Source of the DNA: Cytobacillus oceanisediminis
Lineage (GTDB): Bacteria > Bacillota > Bacilli > Bacillales > Cytobacillaceae
Reading direction: 5' to 3'
DNA length: 64,000 bases
Assembly (NCBI RefSeq): GCF_003182355.1
Contig: NZ_QGTW01000007.1
Location: 206,723 to 270,722, forward strand
Made by a program: the position numbers and the translations under genes. Shown here one piece after another: positions 1-8,185 of the stretch; position 1 is the stretch's first letter; the number at the start of each line of letters is the position of its first letter. The notes under the pieces were generated by a model. The model did not search any database. It saw nothing but the letters and a program-made list of their open reading frames with translations, and was not told where the DNA came from.

Positions 1-547
1 CGCTGCTTTCATATTCATCTTCCATATTCCACGCCAGCTTTGGCCTCATTAGCGATGGGTCGATATGCTCTTCAATAGCGAGCACTGCATCCAGGAAGGT
101 TTCAACCTCTTTCTTTCCAAACTCGATTTCATATTGCCTGATTCTCTCCGCAGTTGCTGCCATGCTTTCCACCATGTCGCGCTTTGTGTTTTGGAATCGG
201 ACATTATTTTTAAAGAAATCACAATGAGCTAAGACGTGAGCGACAATTAATTTGTTCTGGATGAGCGAGTTGGAATCAAGCAAAAAGGCGTAACAAGGGT
301 TCGAATTGATCACCAGCTCATAGATTTTCGATAATCCCAAATCGTAATGCAGCTTCATTTTATGGAACTGTTTTCCAAAACTCCAATGTGAAAATCTCGT
401 CGGCATTCCATAAGCGCCAAAAGTATAAATAATTTCCGCAGGACATATCTCATATCGCATTGGGTAATAATCCAAGCCAAAGCCATTTGCAATTTCAGTA
501 ATTTCCTGAATGGCATATTCCAGTGATTTATTATTGTCTTCCCGCAT
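1..547 (-). CDS. spoVR: SpoVR family stage V sporulation protein, N-terminal part
   Basis: The first about 182 residues of a SpoVR-family protein; the gene runs off the left edge of the window. The ATG at 545-547 is preceded by a GGGGGAG ribosome binding site. The protein begins [16 protein letters not shown] and continues through the conserved stretch [17 protein letters not shown]. In B. subtilis SpoVR is made in the mother cell and is needed for normal spore cortex formation. Its enterobacterial relative YcgB is linked to YeaG/YeaH, the counterparts of PrkA and YhbH, both encoded near 41-45 kb here. A possible SigE promoter lies upstream (CATAGATT as -10 near 582), but it is weak. Family assignment is firm; function rests on the family. 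Confidence 0.9.
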   Translation of the reverse strand, partial: MREDNNKSLEYAIQEITEIANGFGLDYYPMRYEICPAEIIYTFGAYGMPTRFSHWSFGKQFHKMKLHYDLGLSKIYELVINSNPCYAFLLDSNSLIQNKLIVAHVLAHCDFFKNNVRFQNTKRDMVESMAATAERIRQYEIEFGKKEVETFLDAVLAIEEHIDPSLMRPKLAWNMEDEYESS

Positions 548-651
548 TGCCACTCCCCCTTTTAGTCCTTAACATAATCTATGAACAAAACGGGGGATTG
601 ATGATTAGTCTCTTTCGAAAGCATGTGTGAAGATTATTAGTTGATATATTA

Positions 652-853
652 AATAAAGGCTTTGTTAAAATTGTGTGTTGATTTCCGCTGCAGGCACCCG
701 CTTTCCGGTGTCTCCCTTGGGTATGTTTTTCCTGCAGGACTTTGAATAAGCATCCTTGAATAAGGAAATGCGAATGAATTTTCGAGGATCTCAGGCCTTC
801 CTCTCCAATCAACACGGTGCTAAATCAGCAATTAGCATTAACACTGCTAAAAT
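652..853 (-). repeat. MITE-like dispersed repeat, copy A (inverted relative to B and C)
   Basis: Non-coding element between spoVR and the PepSY gene. Read on the minus strand it contains GTTGATTGGAG, GAGATCCTCGAAAAT, AAGTCCTGCAGGA and GCGGAAATCAACA in the same order as the copies at 7905-8150 and 20521-20793. Its two ends are inverted relatives of each other (AAGGCTTTGTTAAA and TTAACACTGC). No open frame or transposase is present, so it would be a non-autonomous element. The family resemblance is seen directly; mobility is inference. Confidence 0.65.
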
Positions 854-854
854 A

Positions 855-890
855 AAAATAAAGAAAAGCGGGCTTTCTTCATCCCGCTTT
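855..890 (-). terminator. Rho-independent terminator of the PepSY/two-component operon
   Basis: AAAGCGGG (865-872) and CCCGCTTT (883-890) form an 8-bp stem with a 10-nt loop. On the minus strand it is followed by a T-rich tract, directly after the stop of the 907-1452 gene. Confidence 0.8.
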
Positions 891-906
891 CCATCTATTA
901 ATGTCC

Positions 907-1452
907 CTAGTCATCAATTTCCACTTTTAACACTTTGCCGGTTGAAGCATCAATATCTACCTCAGTTTTACCTTGGCTTGTACGCAGCTGAATATCATAA
1001 ATTACATTGCCGTCGTCTTCATCTTTTTCGATTTCTTTAACTATCCCGTTTACTTCCTTTTCTGCTATTTCAATGGCCTTTTTAGTAGAAATTATATTTT
1101 TTCCATCCATTTGATTATCATCCTTACCATCTTCATCATCCCAATCTTCATCGGTTGAAATGATTTTTCCAGTTAAAGCATCTATGTGGATGTCATATTC
1201 AACTTGCCCATTCTCAATATCGATATCGTAATACTTTTTTCCATTTTCTCTCTCTATTTCAATACTTTCAATCTGTCCATCAGCTGTGGAAAGTGCAATC
1301 TTTTGAGCTTCTTCTACTGTAATCAAATCCTGGCTGCTCTCGATTTTATTTGCGCTGTTCATTTTTGTATCAGTATTGGCCGCTCCGGCTGCAACCGCAC
1401 CGCCTAACAAAACAGCTCCTGCAAAAGAAATCACTAATAATTTTTTATTCAT
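907..1452 (-). CDS. secreted PepSY-domain protein (YkoI-like)
   Basis: A 181-residue exported protein. Residues 1-25 form a signal peptide (basic start, hydrophobic core, AGAAN cleavage region). Two PepSY repeats follow, roughly residues 40-105 and 118-181, each ending in a DI..TGK-type motif (ALTGKIIS, ASTGKVLK). They are separated by a very acidic linker around residues 100-116. PepSY domains are thought to inhibit or modulate peptidases or to sense the envelope; the target here is unknown. It is the last gene of a putative four-gene unit with a second PepSY protein, a histidine kinase and a response regulator, a layout recalling B. subtilis ykoGHIJ. A GGAGGAAGAGT ribosome binding site precedes the ATG. 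Confidence 0.8.
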   Translation of the reverse strand: MNKKLLVISFAGAVLLGGAVAAGAANTDTKMNSANKIESSQDLITVEEAQKIALSTADGQIESIEIERENGKKYYDIDIENGQVEYDIHIDALTGKIISTDEDWDDEDGKDDNQMDGKNIISTKKAIEIAEKEVNGIVKEIEKDEDDGNVIYDIQLRTSQGKTEVDIDASTGKVLKVEIDD

Positions 1453-1542
1453 TACTCTTCCTCCTTTTTTCTTCGCTACATAAACAATATAACCTCGGTA
1501 GATTAGAGAAAAAGAATAAGAAGATTAGAATTTGATGAGAAT

Positions 1543-2235
1543 TTAGTCATCCCAAGTAACAGACATGACTTCTCCCGTAATTGCATTGATTTGGACAACC
1601 GCTTCCCTGCTATCAGCTGTCTCAATTTCCACCAGGTAATAAGAAGCATTTTCCGTGACTTCAAAATCAACACCATCCACTTCTCCCGGTAACTCCTTCA
1701 AAGCAATTTGGGCAGCTTCTTTTTCTGTCAGCCTTTTAGAAACAGGCTCTGTTACTATTTGCCGTGTCAAAATTTCACCGCTTAAGGCATCGATAATAAT
1801 CTTCACCTTCTGATTATCCTCCTGTAAGACAGCTTGAAAAGTTGTTTTTTCATTTTCTGACACCCTTTTTAAAGAAACCAGCTTACCTTTTTCTTCAGCT
1901 TGGATTATCTCTATAACTTTTTCTTTCTTTAATGTTTTTTGACCATTGTGGGGAGATATTTCTTCAAATTTCTCAAAAGAAATAATTTCTCCTCTGCTTG
2001 CATTTAGCTTTATCCGGTAAATCCCCTGACTCTTCTGCAGCTCGATCCAATAAGAGCCGCTTTCTTTTTTAATATCCAGCACCTCTCCCTGATACCGCTC
2101 CTCAATTAAAGCTGTTGCCTCTTTTTCTGTTAAAGGTTCTGAAGTTGACTCACCGCCCAACTGCTTTGCTGCAGCTGCGAGAATAGCGGCTAGAAACAGG
2201 CCGCCAACTGCCAAATATATAGGCTTAAACTTCAT
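1543..2235 (-). CDS. membrane-anchored PepSY-repeat protein (YkoJ-like)
   Basis: A 230-residue protein with an N-terminal membrane anchor or signal segment (residues about 7-24). About three degenerate PepSY units follow, near residues 35-92, 100-158 and 168-230. The last contains INAITGEVMS, the typical end of a PepSY unit. It lies 69 bp downstream of the histidine kinase and 90 bp upstream of a second PepSY gene, so the four genes are probably co-transcribed. Extracytoplasmic location and co-transcription with a sensor kinase suggest a role in envelope sensing or in modulating the kinase, which is inference. The start is supported by a GGAGAGGTGT sequence just upstream. Confidence 0.75.
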   Translation of the reverse strand: MKFKPIYLAVGGLFLAAILAAAAKQLGGESTSEPLTEKEATALIEERYQGEVLDIKKESGSYWIELQKSQGIYRIKLNASRGEIISFEKFEEISPHNGQKTLKKEKVIEIIQAEEKGKLVSLKRVSENEKTTFQAVLQEDNQKVKIIIDALSGEILTRQIVTEPVSKRLTEKEAAQIALKELPGEVDGVDFEVTENASYYLVEIETADSREAVVQINAITGEVMSVTWDD

Positions 2236-2304
2236 TTTTTACACCTCTCCACTTTTCTTTAACTCTATTATCCAACAGGAAAATGAGAAAAGGATGGGAT
2301 TGAA

Positions 2305-3660
2305 TTAAGTTATTTTTAAAAATAGGGTTACAGCCGTTCCTTCACCTTCTGTGCTTTCAAGCTTGATCCGGACTGCGATTGCTTCGGCTATTTCTTTGGC
2401 TATTGACAGGCCGATTCCAGAACCGCCTGTTTTTCTATTTCTTGCCTTATCCACCCGGTAAAAACGATCAAATACTTTCGGCAATTCGTCCCCAGGAATG
2501 CCTATGCCACGATCCTTTATACGGATATAAGCTTCATATTCCTTTATTCCTGCCGAAACGGTGATAACATCATCACTATACTTCCGGGCATTATCAAAGA
2601 AAATAAACAACAATTGCTTCAACTTATTCTCATCAGTTTGAACGAACGTGACACCTTCAATATCCGCTTCTAAATCAATCGTTCTCTTATAGACCTCCCC
2701 ATATGTCCTGATTATTTGCCGTAAGAAACCTTTAAGATCAATTGATTTTATGTACAGCTTATGTTGTTCATCATGCCTCGCAAGCAACAGCAGCTGCTCT
2801 GTCATTTCCCTCATTCTAATCGCTTCCGAATGAATGGCATCAATTGATTCATTAAATAAACTTGGTTCTTTTAAGCCTCTTCTTTTGAGCAAGCTTGAAT
2901 AACTTTCTATGACTGTTAACGGTGTTTTTAATTCATGCGAAGCATTCGAAACAAACTGTTTTTGTTTTTCGAAATTGGCTTCCAGCAAGTCGATCATATG
3001 GTTAAAGGTTTCACCCATCTGATACAGCTCATCTTTCGATTTTCCTTCCAAAGTTAACCGTTTGAATTGTCCGCTTTCCCGTATCTCCCTCATGGTAGTG
3101 GTCATTGAGGTAACTGGATTCGTAATAATTTTGCTGAGAAATGCACTTGAAACCAAAACCGGTATCATAGCTAGAAGTGTGACAGACCCTAGAACAATCC
3201 GAAGAGTCTTTAATATCCCCGCTGCTGTCTCCATACTCCTTGTTAGCTGCAGGTTGCCAATTGCTCCATCTGGAAGAACGATCGGCACTGATGATAAAAC
3301 ATATAAGCTATTATCCTGTTCTAAGGTACTTATAACTTCCCCATTAAAAAATTCTGCTTGATCTCGGCTGAGTTCTTGTTCATCTGAAGAAGTTACTGCA
3401 GAGATCACCTTGCGATCTTCCGCAACGATTCTTACCATTCCATTTACAGGCACAAATGCCCTCAGCAGATCATCTTCCGGAACAGTTCCCATTGATTCAT
3501 GGGCAATTGCAGTGATTTTATGTATTTCATTCGAAATGGAGGTATATTCATTTTCAAAAATTAGTCTGCTAAAAAAGACATATACAGAGATATTCATTAA
3601 AATCAGAAGAAAAGCGAAGAGGACAGAAGTGTATAAATTAATTTTTTTACGAAGGTTCAT
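2305..3660 (-). CDS. two-component sensor histidine kinase (YkoH/ArlS-like)
   Basis: A 451-residue sensor kinase. Residues about 8-30 and 155-178 are membrane segments enclosing an extracytoplasmic sensor region. A HAMP linker follows (about 180-232), then the HisKA domain with the phospho-acceptor in ASHELKTPLTV. The HATPase domain has an N box (FFDNARKYS), G1 (DRGIGIP) and G2 (GGSGIGLSIAKEI). Its start overlaps the response-regulator stop by four bases (ATGA), implying translational coupling. Together with the downstream PepSY proteins the set resembles B. subtilis ykoGHIJ. The signal is unknown. Confidence 0.9.
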   Translation of the reverse strand: MNLRKKINLYTSVLFAFLLILMNISVYVFFSRLIFENEYTSISNEIHKITAIAHESMGTVPEDDLLRAFVPVNGMVRIVAEDRKVISAVTSSDEQELSRDQAEFFNGEVISTLEQDNSLYVLSSVPIVLPDGAIGNLQLTRSMETAAGILKTLRIVLGSVTLLAMIPVLVSSAFLSKIITNPVTSMTTTMREIRESGQFKRLTLEGKSKDELYQMGETFNHMIDLLEANFEKQKQFVSNASHELKTPLTVIESYSSLLKRRGLKEPSLFNESIDAIHSEAIRMREMTEQLLLLARHDEQHKLYIKSIDLKGFLRQIIRTYGEVYKRTIDLEADIEGVTFVQTDENKLKQLLFIFFDNARKYSDDVITVSAGIKEYEAYIRIKDRGIGIPGDELPKVFDRFYRVDKARNRKTGGSGIGLSIAKEIAEAIAVRIKLESTEGEGTAVTLFLKIT

Positions 3661-4358
3661 TTTGTCTCCTTTAGGACATATCCAACACCGCGGATTGTAT
3701 GGATAAGAGGGGGCATATCAGGCATGTCTATTTTTTTGCGGAGATATCTGATATACACATCAACGACGTTTGTATCTCCCAAGAAGTCATACCCCCACAC
3801 CGCTTCTAAGATTTGCTCCCTGTTCAAAACCTGCCTTTTATTGCTAAGCAGATAAACCAGCAGATCAAACTCTCTCGGTGTCAGTTCAATTTGCCTATTT
3901 CCCCGAATGACTTCTCTTGTCTTCTCATTCAGCTTTAAATTGGCTATAGTAAAACGATCATTGCCTTCTGCCTTTTCAGCCTCAGCCCTGACCCTTAAAG
4001 CTGCGCGGATTCTGGCAAGGAGTTCTTCAATTTGGAAGGGCTTTGTAATATAGTCATTTGCACCTAAATCTAAACCGGATACTTTATCCTCTACTGAACT
4101 TTTAGCGGTCAGAAGCAAAACTGGCGTTTGTTTATCTTTACTGCGGATTCTGCGGAGAACTTCTATTCCGCTTATACCCGGAAGCATAATATCCAATATA
4201 ATCAAGTCCCAGCTGCTGCTCCTGTATAAATCCAGAGCATGCGGCCCATCTATTGCTTTTGTAACACTATAGCCCTCAAATTCAAGTTCGATTTCTAAAA
4301 GCCTTGCTATTTTTACTTCATCCTCGGCAACTAGAATTGATTCCTTCAATGATTCCAC
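3657..4358 (-). CDS. OmpR-family response regulator (YkoG-like)
   Basis: A 233-residue regulator. The receiver domain (about 5-120) has the acidic pair in AEDE, the phosphorylated Asp in LIILDIMLPG, Thr in LLTAK and Lys in ITKPF. The C-terminal winged-helix DNA-binding domain (about 135-230) ends RYLRKKIDMP...HTIRGVGYVL, diagnostic of the OmpR/PhoB family. The listed start is a GTG with a GGGGAA sequence rather close upstream; an in-frame TTG nine bases further in (4347-4349) would have better spacing and cannot be excluded. It is the first gene of the kinase/PepSY operon. Confidence 0.9.
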   Translation of the reverse strand: MESLKESILVAEDEVKIARLLEIELEFEGYSVTKAIDGPHALDLYRSSSWDLIILDIMLPGISGIEVLRRIRSKDKQTPVLLLTAKSSVEDKVSGLDLGANDYITKPFQIEELLARIRAALRVRAEAEKAEGNDRFTIANLKLNEKTREVIRGNRQIELTPREFDLLVYLLSNKRQVLNREQILEAVWGYDFLGDTNVVDVYIRYLRKKIDMPDMPPLIHTIRGVGYVLKETK

Positions 4359-4451
4359 TTCCCCATTTTGAATTATCTATACCTAAAGATTATCAGAATT
4401 TTCAAGTTAAATCATTATTAAGGTGAAAGAGGAAAGCTTACTGATCCATCT

Positions 4452-4472
4452 AAAAAAGCCCCCGAAGGAGCT
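4452..4472 (-). terminator. Terminator with a UUCG tetraloop overlapping the yhdC stop
   Basis: On the minus strand AGCTCC-TTCG-GGGGCT is followed by TTTTTT. The stem begins within the stop codon of the 4472-4792 gene. Confidence 0.8.
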
Positions 4473-4792
4473 TACTGCTGAATTTTTTGTTCTGCTGTTA
4501 AGCTGACCAGTTTATTATCTTCCAGACTATGGGTCACTTTTACCAGCACGGTTACCGGCTTGCCATCTTCTTTTACTGTGAAAGTAAAGGTATCTGTTAC
4601 TTCTGTTTCAGATACTTTCTGCCTTCCGCCATACTGGTAATCCACCACTTCTTCTCCTGGGTAATCTTCCTTTACAACCGTGATGGCAATTCGTCCATAT
4701 TTTTCATAGTCAGGCTTTTGGACTGCTCCTGCCAATGAGCTTCCTCCTGCCAATAAGCATAGCATCATCAGGATTGATAAGATTTGTTTCAT
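4472..4792 (-). CDS. yhdC: secreted DUF3889-type small protein (YhdC-like)
   Basis: About 106 residues. The ATG at 4790-4792 was chosen because GGAGG lies seven bases upstream and the protein then begins with a clear signal peptide (MKQILSILMMLCLLAGG). The mature part has the DUF3889 signature: a VKEDYPGEEVVDYQY segment followed by a beta-rich domain with FTFTVKEDGKPVTVLVKVT. The function of the family is unknown. In B. subtilis the DUF3889 protein YhdC lies beside yhdB and azr, as here, which supports the name. An upstream reading-frame extension to 4876 has no ribosome binding site and was rejected. Confidence 0.75.
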   Translation of the reverse strand: MKQILSILMMLCLLAGGSSLAGAVQKPDYEKYGRIAITVVKEDYPGEEVVDYQYGGRQKVSETEVTDTFTFTVKEDGKPVTVLVKVTHSLEDNKLVSLTAEQKIQQ

Positions 4793-4996
4793 GTTAGCCT
4801 CCATTCTTTTTGTCATTAGGATTATTTTTCGCTTTGCCAATATTTTTATGTATTCTTTAATTGCGATCCACCGCAAATCATTATACAGGTAAAAGATGAT
4901 AACCCTTTAAAATCAACAAGTCCAAGATTTACTGCGAAATAAATTTCATCTTCATCGCAAACTAAAATCAACTCCTGAAAGAGGAGGCAAGGACAA

Positions 4997-5251
4997 ATGA
5001 ATAAAGTGGATTATGATCGTGCGTTATACTATACGCACCGATCTGAATGGGATAACTTGTTAATACTGATGGTCAGGACAGAAGATCAGTTCCTTTCGAA
5101 GAAAATTGAACATTTTCTTCATGCTTATAATTTTGAAAAAGACTATACAGTCATTGAGAAACATTTATATTCTTTACTAAGATACATCGACCATGCCAAC
5201 GAATTATCGGAAGAACAGCTGCCAGATGCTTCTTTTTATGAAATAACTTAA
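4997..5251 (+). CDS. yhdB: small conserved protein YhdB
   Basis: An 84-residue soluble protein of unknown function. It is rich in aromatic and charged residues (DRALYYTHRSEWDNLLILMV), has no signal peptide, membrane segment or recognised catalytic motif, and is probably helical. The ATG has a strong AGAGGAGG site. It is the only plus-strand gene in the first 13 kb and sits between azr and yhdC, as YhdB does in B. subtilis. The name rests on that synteny and on my memory of the family sequence. Confidence 0.75.
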   Translation: MNKVDYDRALYYTHRSEWDNLLILMVRTEDQFLSKKIEHFLHAYNFEKDYTVIEKHLYSLLRYIDHANELSEEQLPDASFYEIT

Positions 5252-5280
5252 AACCTAAACCAAACGAATTCCACCAATAA

Positions 5281-5310
5281 AAAAACACGGATCGCAATGA
5301 TCCGTGTTTT
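5281..5310. terminator. Bidirectional terminator between yhdB and azr
   Basis: AACACGGATC and GATCCGTGTT form a 10-bp stem with a 5-nt loop. It is flanked by A-runs on the left and T-runs on the right, so it can serve both convergent genes. Confidence 0.85.
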
Positions 5311-5322
5311 CATTTATCTTCC

Positions 5323-5859
5323 TTAGTTTATTTCCTGCTTTATCTGCTTATAAGCTTTCATATATACCTGAAGCTCCAGTATGAGCGATTCGACTAAATT
5401 GGCCGGGTCTTCATATAGCCCGTCATTTTCATAATCGAAACAGTGGGGATCAAGCACAAGCTGCTTTGGAATGACATTCGCATAAACGCCCCTGCCGGCA
5501 ATCCTCATATTATTAAGGGCATTAATCCCTCCTTTTCCGCCGCCTGCTACAACGAGCAAACCGACTGGCTTATGGGCAAATTGTTCACTTCCCAGAAAAT
5601 CGAGGGTATTTTTTAACGCACCACTCATGGCGCTGTGGTATTCAGGGGAAGCTAAAATGACTCCGTCTGATTCTGCAATCTGCTGGCGCAGCTTTTTAAC
5701 CGCTGGCAGCTGATATTGTTCCTCAGTTCCATTATATAAAGGAATTTCTCCCAGGCTTAAATCAATAAGCTCTGCATTATATTTTCTTGCAATATATCGT
5801 GAGGCAATCCCCGTTCTGCCTTTTTGTCTTGGGCTGCCGTTTATAATTGTAAGCTTCAT
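5323..5859 (-). CDS. azr: NADPH-dependent FMN reductase / azoreductase (YhdA)
   Basis: A 178-residue flavodoxin-fold reductase. The FMN-phosphate loop is GSPRQKGRT near the N-terminus, and the family motif SPEYHSAMSGALKNTLDFL is at about residues 76-94. The B. subtilis homologue reduces azo dyes and quinones with NADPH. The gene lies between yhdB and yhcZ-yhcY as in B. subtilis. The intergenic distance to yhcZ (about 140 bp) leaves room for its own promoter. Physiological substrates are uncertain. Confidence 0.88.
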   Translation of the reverse strand: MKLTIINGSPRQKGRTGIASRYIARKYNAELIDLSLGEIPLYNGTEEQYQLPAVKKLRQQIAESDGVILASPEYHSAMSGALKNTLDFLGSEQFAHKPVGLLVVAGGGKGGINALNNMRIAGRGVYANVIPKQLVLDPHCFDYENDGLYEDPANLVESLILELQVYMKAYKQIKQEIN

Positions 5860-6001
5860 GATAAACTCTCCTTTAAAATACTATCTACTATTAGTATATA
5901 GAGCCATGGCGTTTTTAACATCGTCAGTATGAATGAGTTTTCCGATTTTTCTTTAGGACTAATTCAGTAAGTGCTTTGTAAGACTTTAGGATGAGACCTG
6001 G

Positions 6002-6652
6002 TCATTTATTTCCTTCTGCAAGGCCGTTTCGAACTGCGTACAGCGCGGCTTGTGTTCTGTCTGCCAGCTCCAGTTTGGACAGAAGATTGGAGACATGGGT
6101 TTTAACTGTTTTTTCAGTTATATAAAGAGATGAAGCAATCTCTTTATTGCTTTTTCCTTTAGCAATTTCCCCCAGAACCTCCATCTCCCTTTTTGTAAGC
6201 TCATCAATCGGTTTTCTTTCTGTACTGTTTTTATTCGTTAAATGTGTGAGCAAATGGGAGGTTGCTTTCGGATGAAGCTGATTCTCCCCTTTCATAAGCT
6301 GCATAATAGCCTGAACCAGACCATCAGGCTCAATGTCTTTAAGCTGATACCCCGAAGCTCCTGCTTCAATAGCCGGGATAACATGATCTTGATCAGAAAA
6401 GCTTGTCAGAATCATGATTTTCACATCGGGATACTTCTTTTTAATCTCCCGTGTTGCTTCTATTCCGTTCATAACAGGCATATCCAAATCCATTAGTACG
6501 ACATCAGGCTTATTTGTTTTAATTAATTCCACAGCTTCAAGACCGTTTTTTGCCTCGCCGGCAATTTCTATTTCCGGCTGTGTTTTTAGAAAAAAAACTA
6601 GCCCTCTCCTTACTACATGATGATCGTCCGCAATTAAAACCCGAATGGCCAT
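6002..6652 (-). CDS. yhcZ: NarL/LuxR-type response regulator YhcZ
   Basis: A 216-residue regulator. The receiver domain (about 1-120) has DDHHVVRRGL, the phospho-acceptor in VVLMDLDMPV and the Lys in YQLKDIE. The C-terminal LuxR-type HTH (about 150-212) has TKREMEVLGEIAKGKSNKEI and ITEKTVKTHVSNLLSKL. It directly abuts its partner kinase gene yhcY (start codon adjacent to the upstream stop), so the two are translated as a pair. In B. subtilis yhcYZ precede yhdA (azr), as here. Confidence 0.92.
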   Translation of the reverse strand: MAIRVLIADDHHVVRRGLVFFLKTQPEIEIAGEAKNGLEAVELIKTNKPDVVLMDLDMPVMNGIEATREIKKKYPDVKIMILTSFSDQDHVIPAIEAGASGYQLKDIEPDGLVQAIMQLMKGENQLHPKATSHLLTHLTNKNSTERKPIDELTKREMEVLGEIAKGKSNKEIASSLYITEKTVKTHVSNLLSKLELADRTQAALYAVRNGLAEGNK

Positions 6653-7786
6653 TTATTTCCCTCCCTTTTTAAATGGAATCATAATTTCGATTTTCGTTCC
6701 TTCATCAGGTCCTGTGTCTAACACAAAAGTTCCATTTAATGCTTCAGCCCGGTTTTTCATGCTTTTCAGGCCAAGCGAAGGGATTTCGTTGTTCCAGCTG
6801 TAATGAAAACCCCTGCCACAATCGGAAATCACCATTATTACTTTTTCGTCTTCCACTGTCAGCGTTATCTCTGCTGTTGACTGGCCTGAATGTTTCTTGC
6901 AATTGGCCAATGCTTCCTGTCCAATTCGCCAAAGTGTCTCTTCTACTTTTCCAGGCAGGGAAATGACGCCGTTAACTTTTGATGTAAGCTTGAGGCCAAG
7001 CATTTGGCTGTAGCCCTGCATGGCACAGATAATGCCATTTTCAAGCCCCCTCGGTTTCAGCTGCCATATTAGCGCCCTCATCTCGCTCAAAGCTTCCTGG
7101 GCAAGGTCCTGCATGTAGGAGAAGGTCTCCTTTACTTCGGAATCCCTAGCCATCTCGGCTCCTCCCCTTGCTGTTAAGCTTAAGGAAAATAGGAGCTGGT
7201 TCACTGAATCATGAAGATCTCGAGCCAGCCTGTTCCTTTCTCCTGCAAGGGCTGTTTCCTGCTCAAGCTGTGTAAGTTTAATTCTTTTTAGAGCTGTTCC
7301 TATTTGAAAAGCAATGGATTCCAACAATGCTAGCTCCTCGGGCTCAAAATGCGTTTTTTCGGGTGAGCCAATATTAAGGATTCCAAACTTTTCATCACCC
7401 GCTCTAAGCGGAACGGAAGCATGATGGGTAAGTCCATTTGTATCATTTCTTTGCACGGCAATTGCATCTTCTATCCTTTTGCATTCAATGATGTTGGAAG
7501 CCTTATTTAATCTGCCGTCATTATACCGGTCGATACACCAGCAGCCGCCTCTGCACATGGGTTTAAAGCTATTCCTTGAAAGAGCCGGGGGTAATTTTTC
7601 CTCCGCAGCCAGACGGAATTCACCTTGATCATCAATAAGAAACACCCAGCCGGTATCAAGGCCGGTAATATGGAGCAATTTTTGAAGTACCTCTTTTAGG
7701 AGGGCATCAATTTCGGTTCCTTCATTTAAAAGTTCCGCGATTTCTTTTAAGATTCTGATTTCAGATTGCCTCTTTTCCCCTGCCAC
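6653..7786 (-). CDS. yhcY: GAF-domain sensor histidine kinase YhcY
   Basis: A 377-residue kinase without obvious membrane segments. It has a GAF domain (about 15-170), a HisKA_3 dimerisation domain with the phospho-acceptor His192 in RLARDLHDSVNQLLF, and a HATPase domain (NCKKHS, DCGRGF). The GAF domain carries a Cys cluster (Cys78, Cys82, Cys84, Cys102; CRGGCWC), which would suit a metal, Fe-S or redox-sensing role; that is inference. The start is a GTG preceded by GGGGGAT. It pairs with YhcZ. The upstream 400 bp contain a dispersed repeat, so its promoter must lie close to the start or within the repeat. Confidence 0.9.
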   Translation of the reverse strand: MAGEKRQSEIRILKEIAELLNEGTEIDALLKEVLQKLLHITGLDTGWVFLIDDQGEFRLAAEEKLPPALSRNSFKPMCRGGCWCIDRYNDGRLNKASNIIECKRIEDAIAVQRNDTNGLTHHASVPLRAGDEKFGILNIGSPEKTHFEPEELALLESIAFQIGTALKRIKLTQLEQETALAGERNRLARDLHDSVNQLLFSLSLTARGGAEMARDSEVKETFSYMQDLAQEALSEMRALIWQLKPRGLENGIICAMQGYSQMLGLKLTSKVNGVISLPGKVEETLWRIGQEALANCKKHSGQSTAEITLTVEDEKVIMVISDCGRGFHYSWNNEIPSLGLKSMKNRAEALNGTFVLDTGPDEGTKIEIMIPFKKGGK

Positions 7787-7904
7787 CCTTATCCCCCTTT
7801 TGAAAAGATTGAATATGTTCTTATATTATATAACTTCTTTTCCTCCCCTTCCTTGGCAATTGGAAGGAAGTATTCTACGACTAAAGTTGTACCTTTACAA
7901 ATAA

Positions 7905-8150
7905 ATAAAGGCAATGTTAAATCAGATTGTTGATTTTGGCACCCTGCAGATTGGAGCAGAAGGCGCGAGATCCTCCAAAAAGCATTCACATTTTCTTCGT
8001 GCATTGCTTATTCAAGGATGCTGATTCAATGTCCTGCAGGAAAGCGAGTCAAAGGGTGACTCCACAGGCGACATGAACCAGGGAGCTTCGGACCGCCCTC
8101 GGTTCGCTGAGTTCCAGAGCGGAAATCAACATTTTAACAGAGCCAAAATA
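7905..8150 (+). repeat. MITE-like dispersed repeat, copy B
   Basis: Fills most of the gap between yhcY and the SDR gene. The left end AAAGGCAATGTTAAA and the right end TTTTAACAGAGCC are inverted relatives. The interior has GATTGGAGCAGAAGG, GAGATCCTCC, TCCTGCAGGAAAGCGAGT and GCGGAAATCAACA, shared with copies A and C. There is no credible coding sequence inside. Confidence 0.7.
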
Positions 8151-8152
8151 AA

Positions 8153-8178
8153 ACACCGAAGAGGAAGCCTCTGCGGTG
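8153..8178 (-). terminator. Terminator of the SDR gene
   Basis: CACCG.AGAGG and CCTCT.CGGTG form an imperfect 11-bp stem. On the minus strand it is followed by TTTTATT, directly downstream of the SDR stop codon. Confidence 0.7.
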
Positions 8179-8185
8179 CAGTATT

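Noticed and set aside
7789..8004. A 71-codon minus-strand frame
   Set aside because: It lies inside dispersed repeat B and has no ribosome binding site or recognisable sequence.
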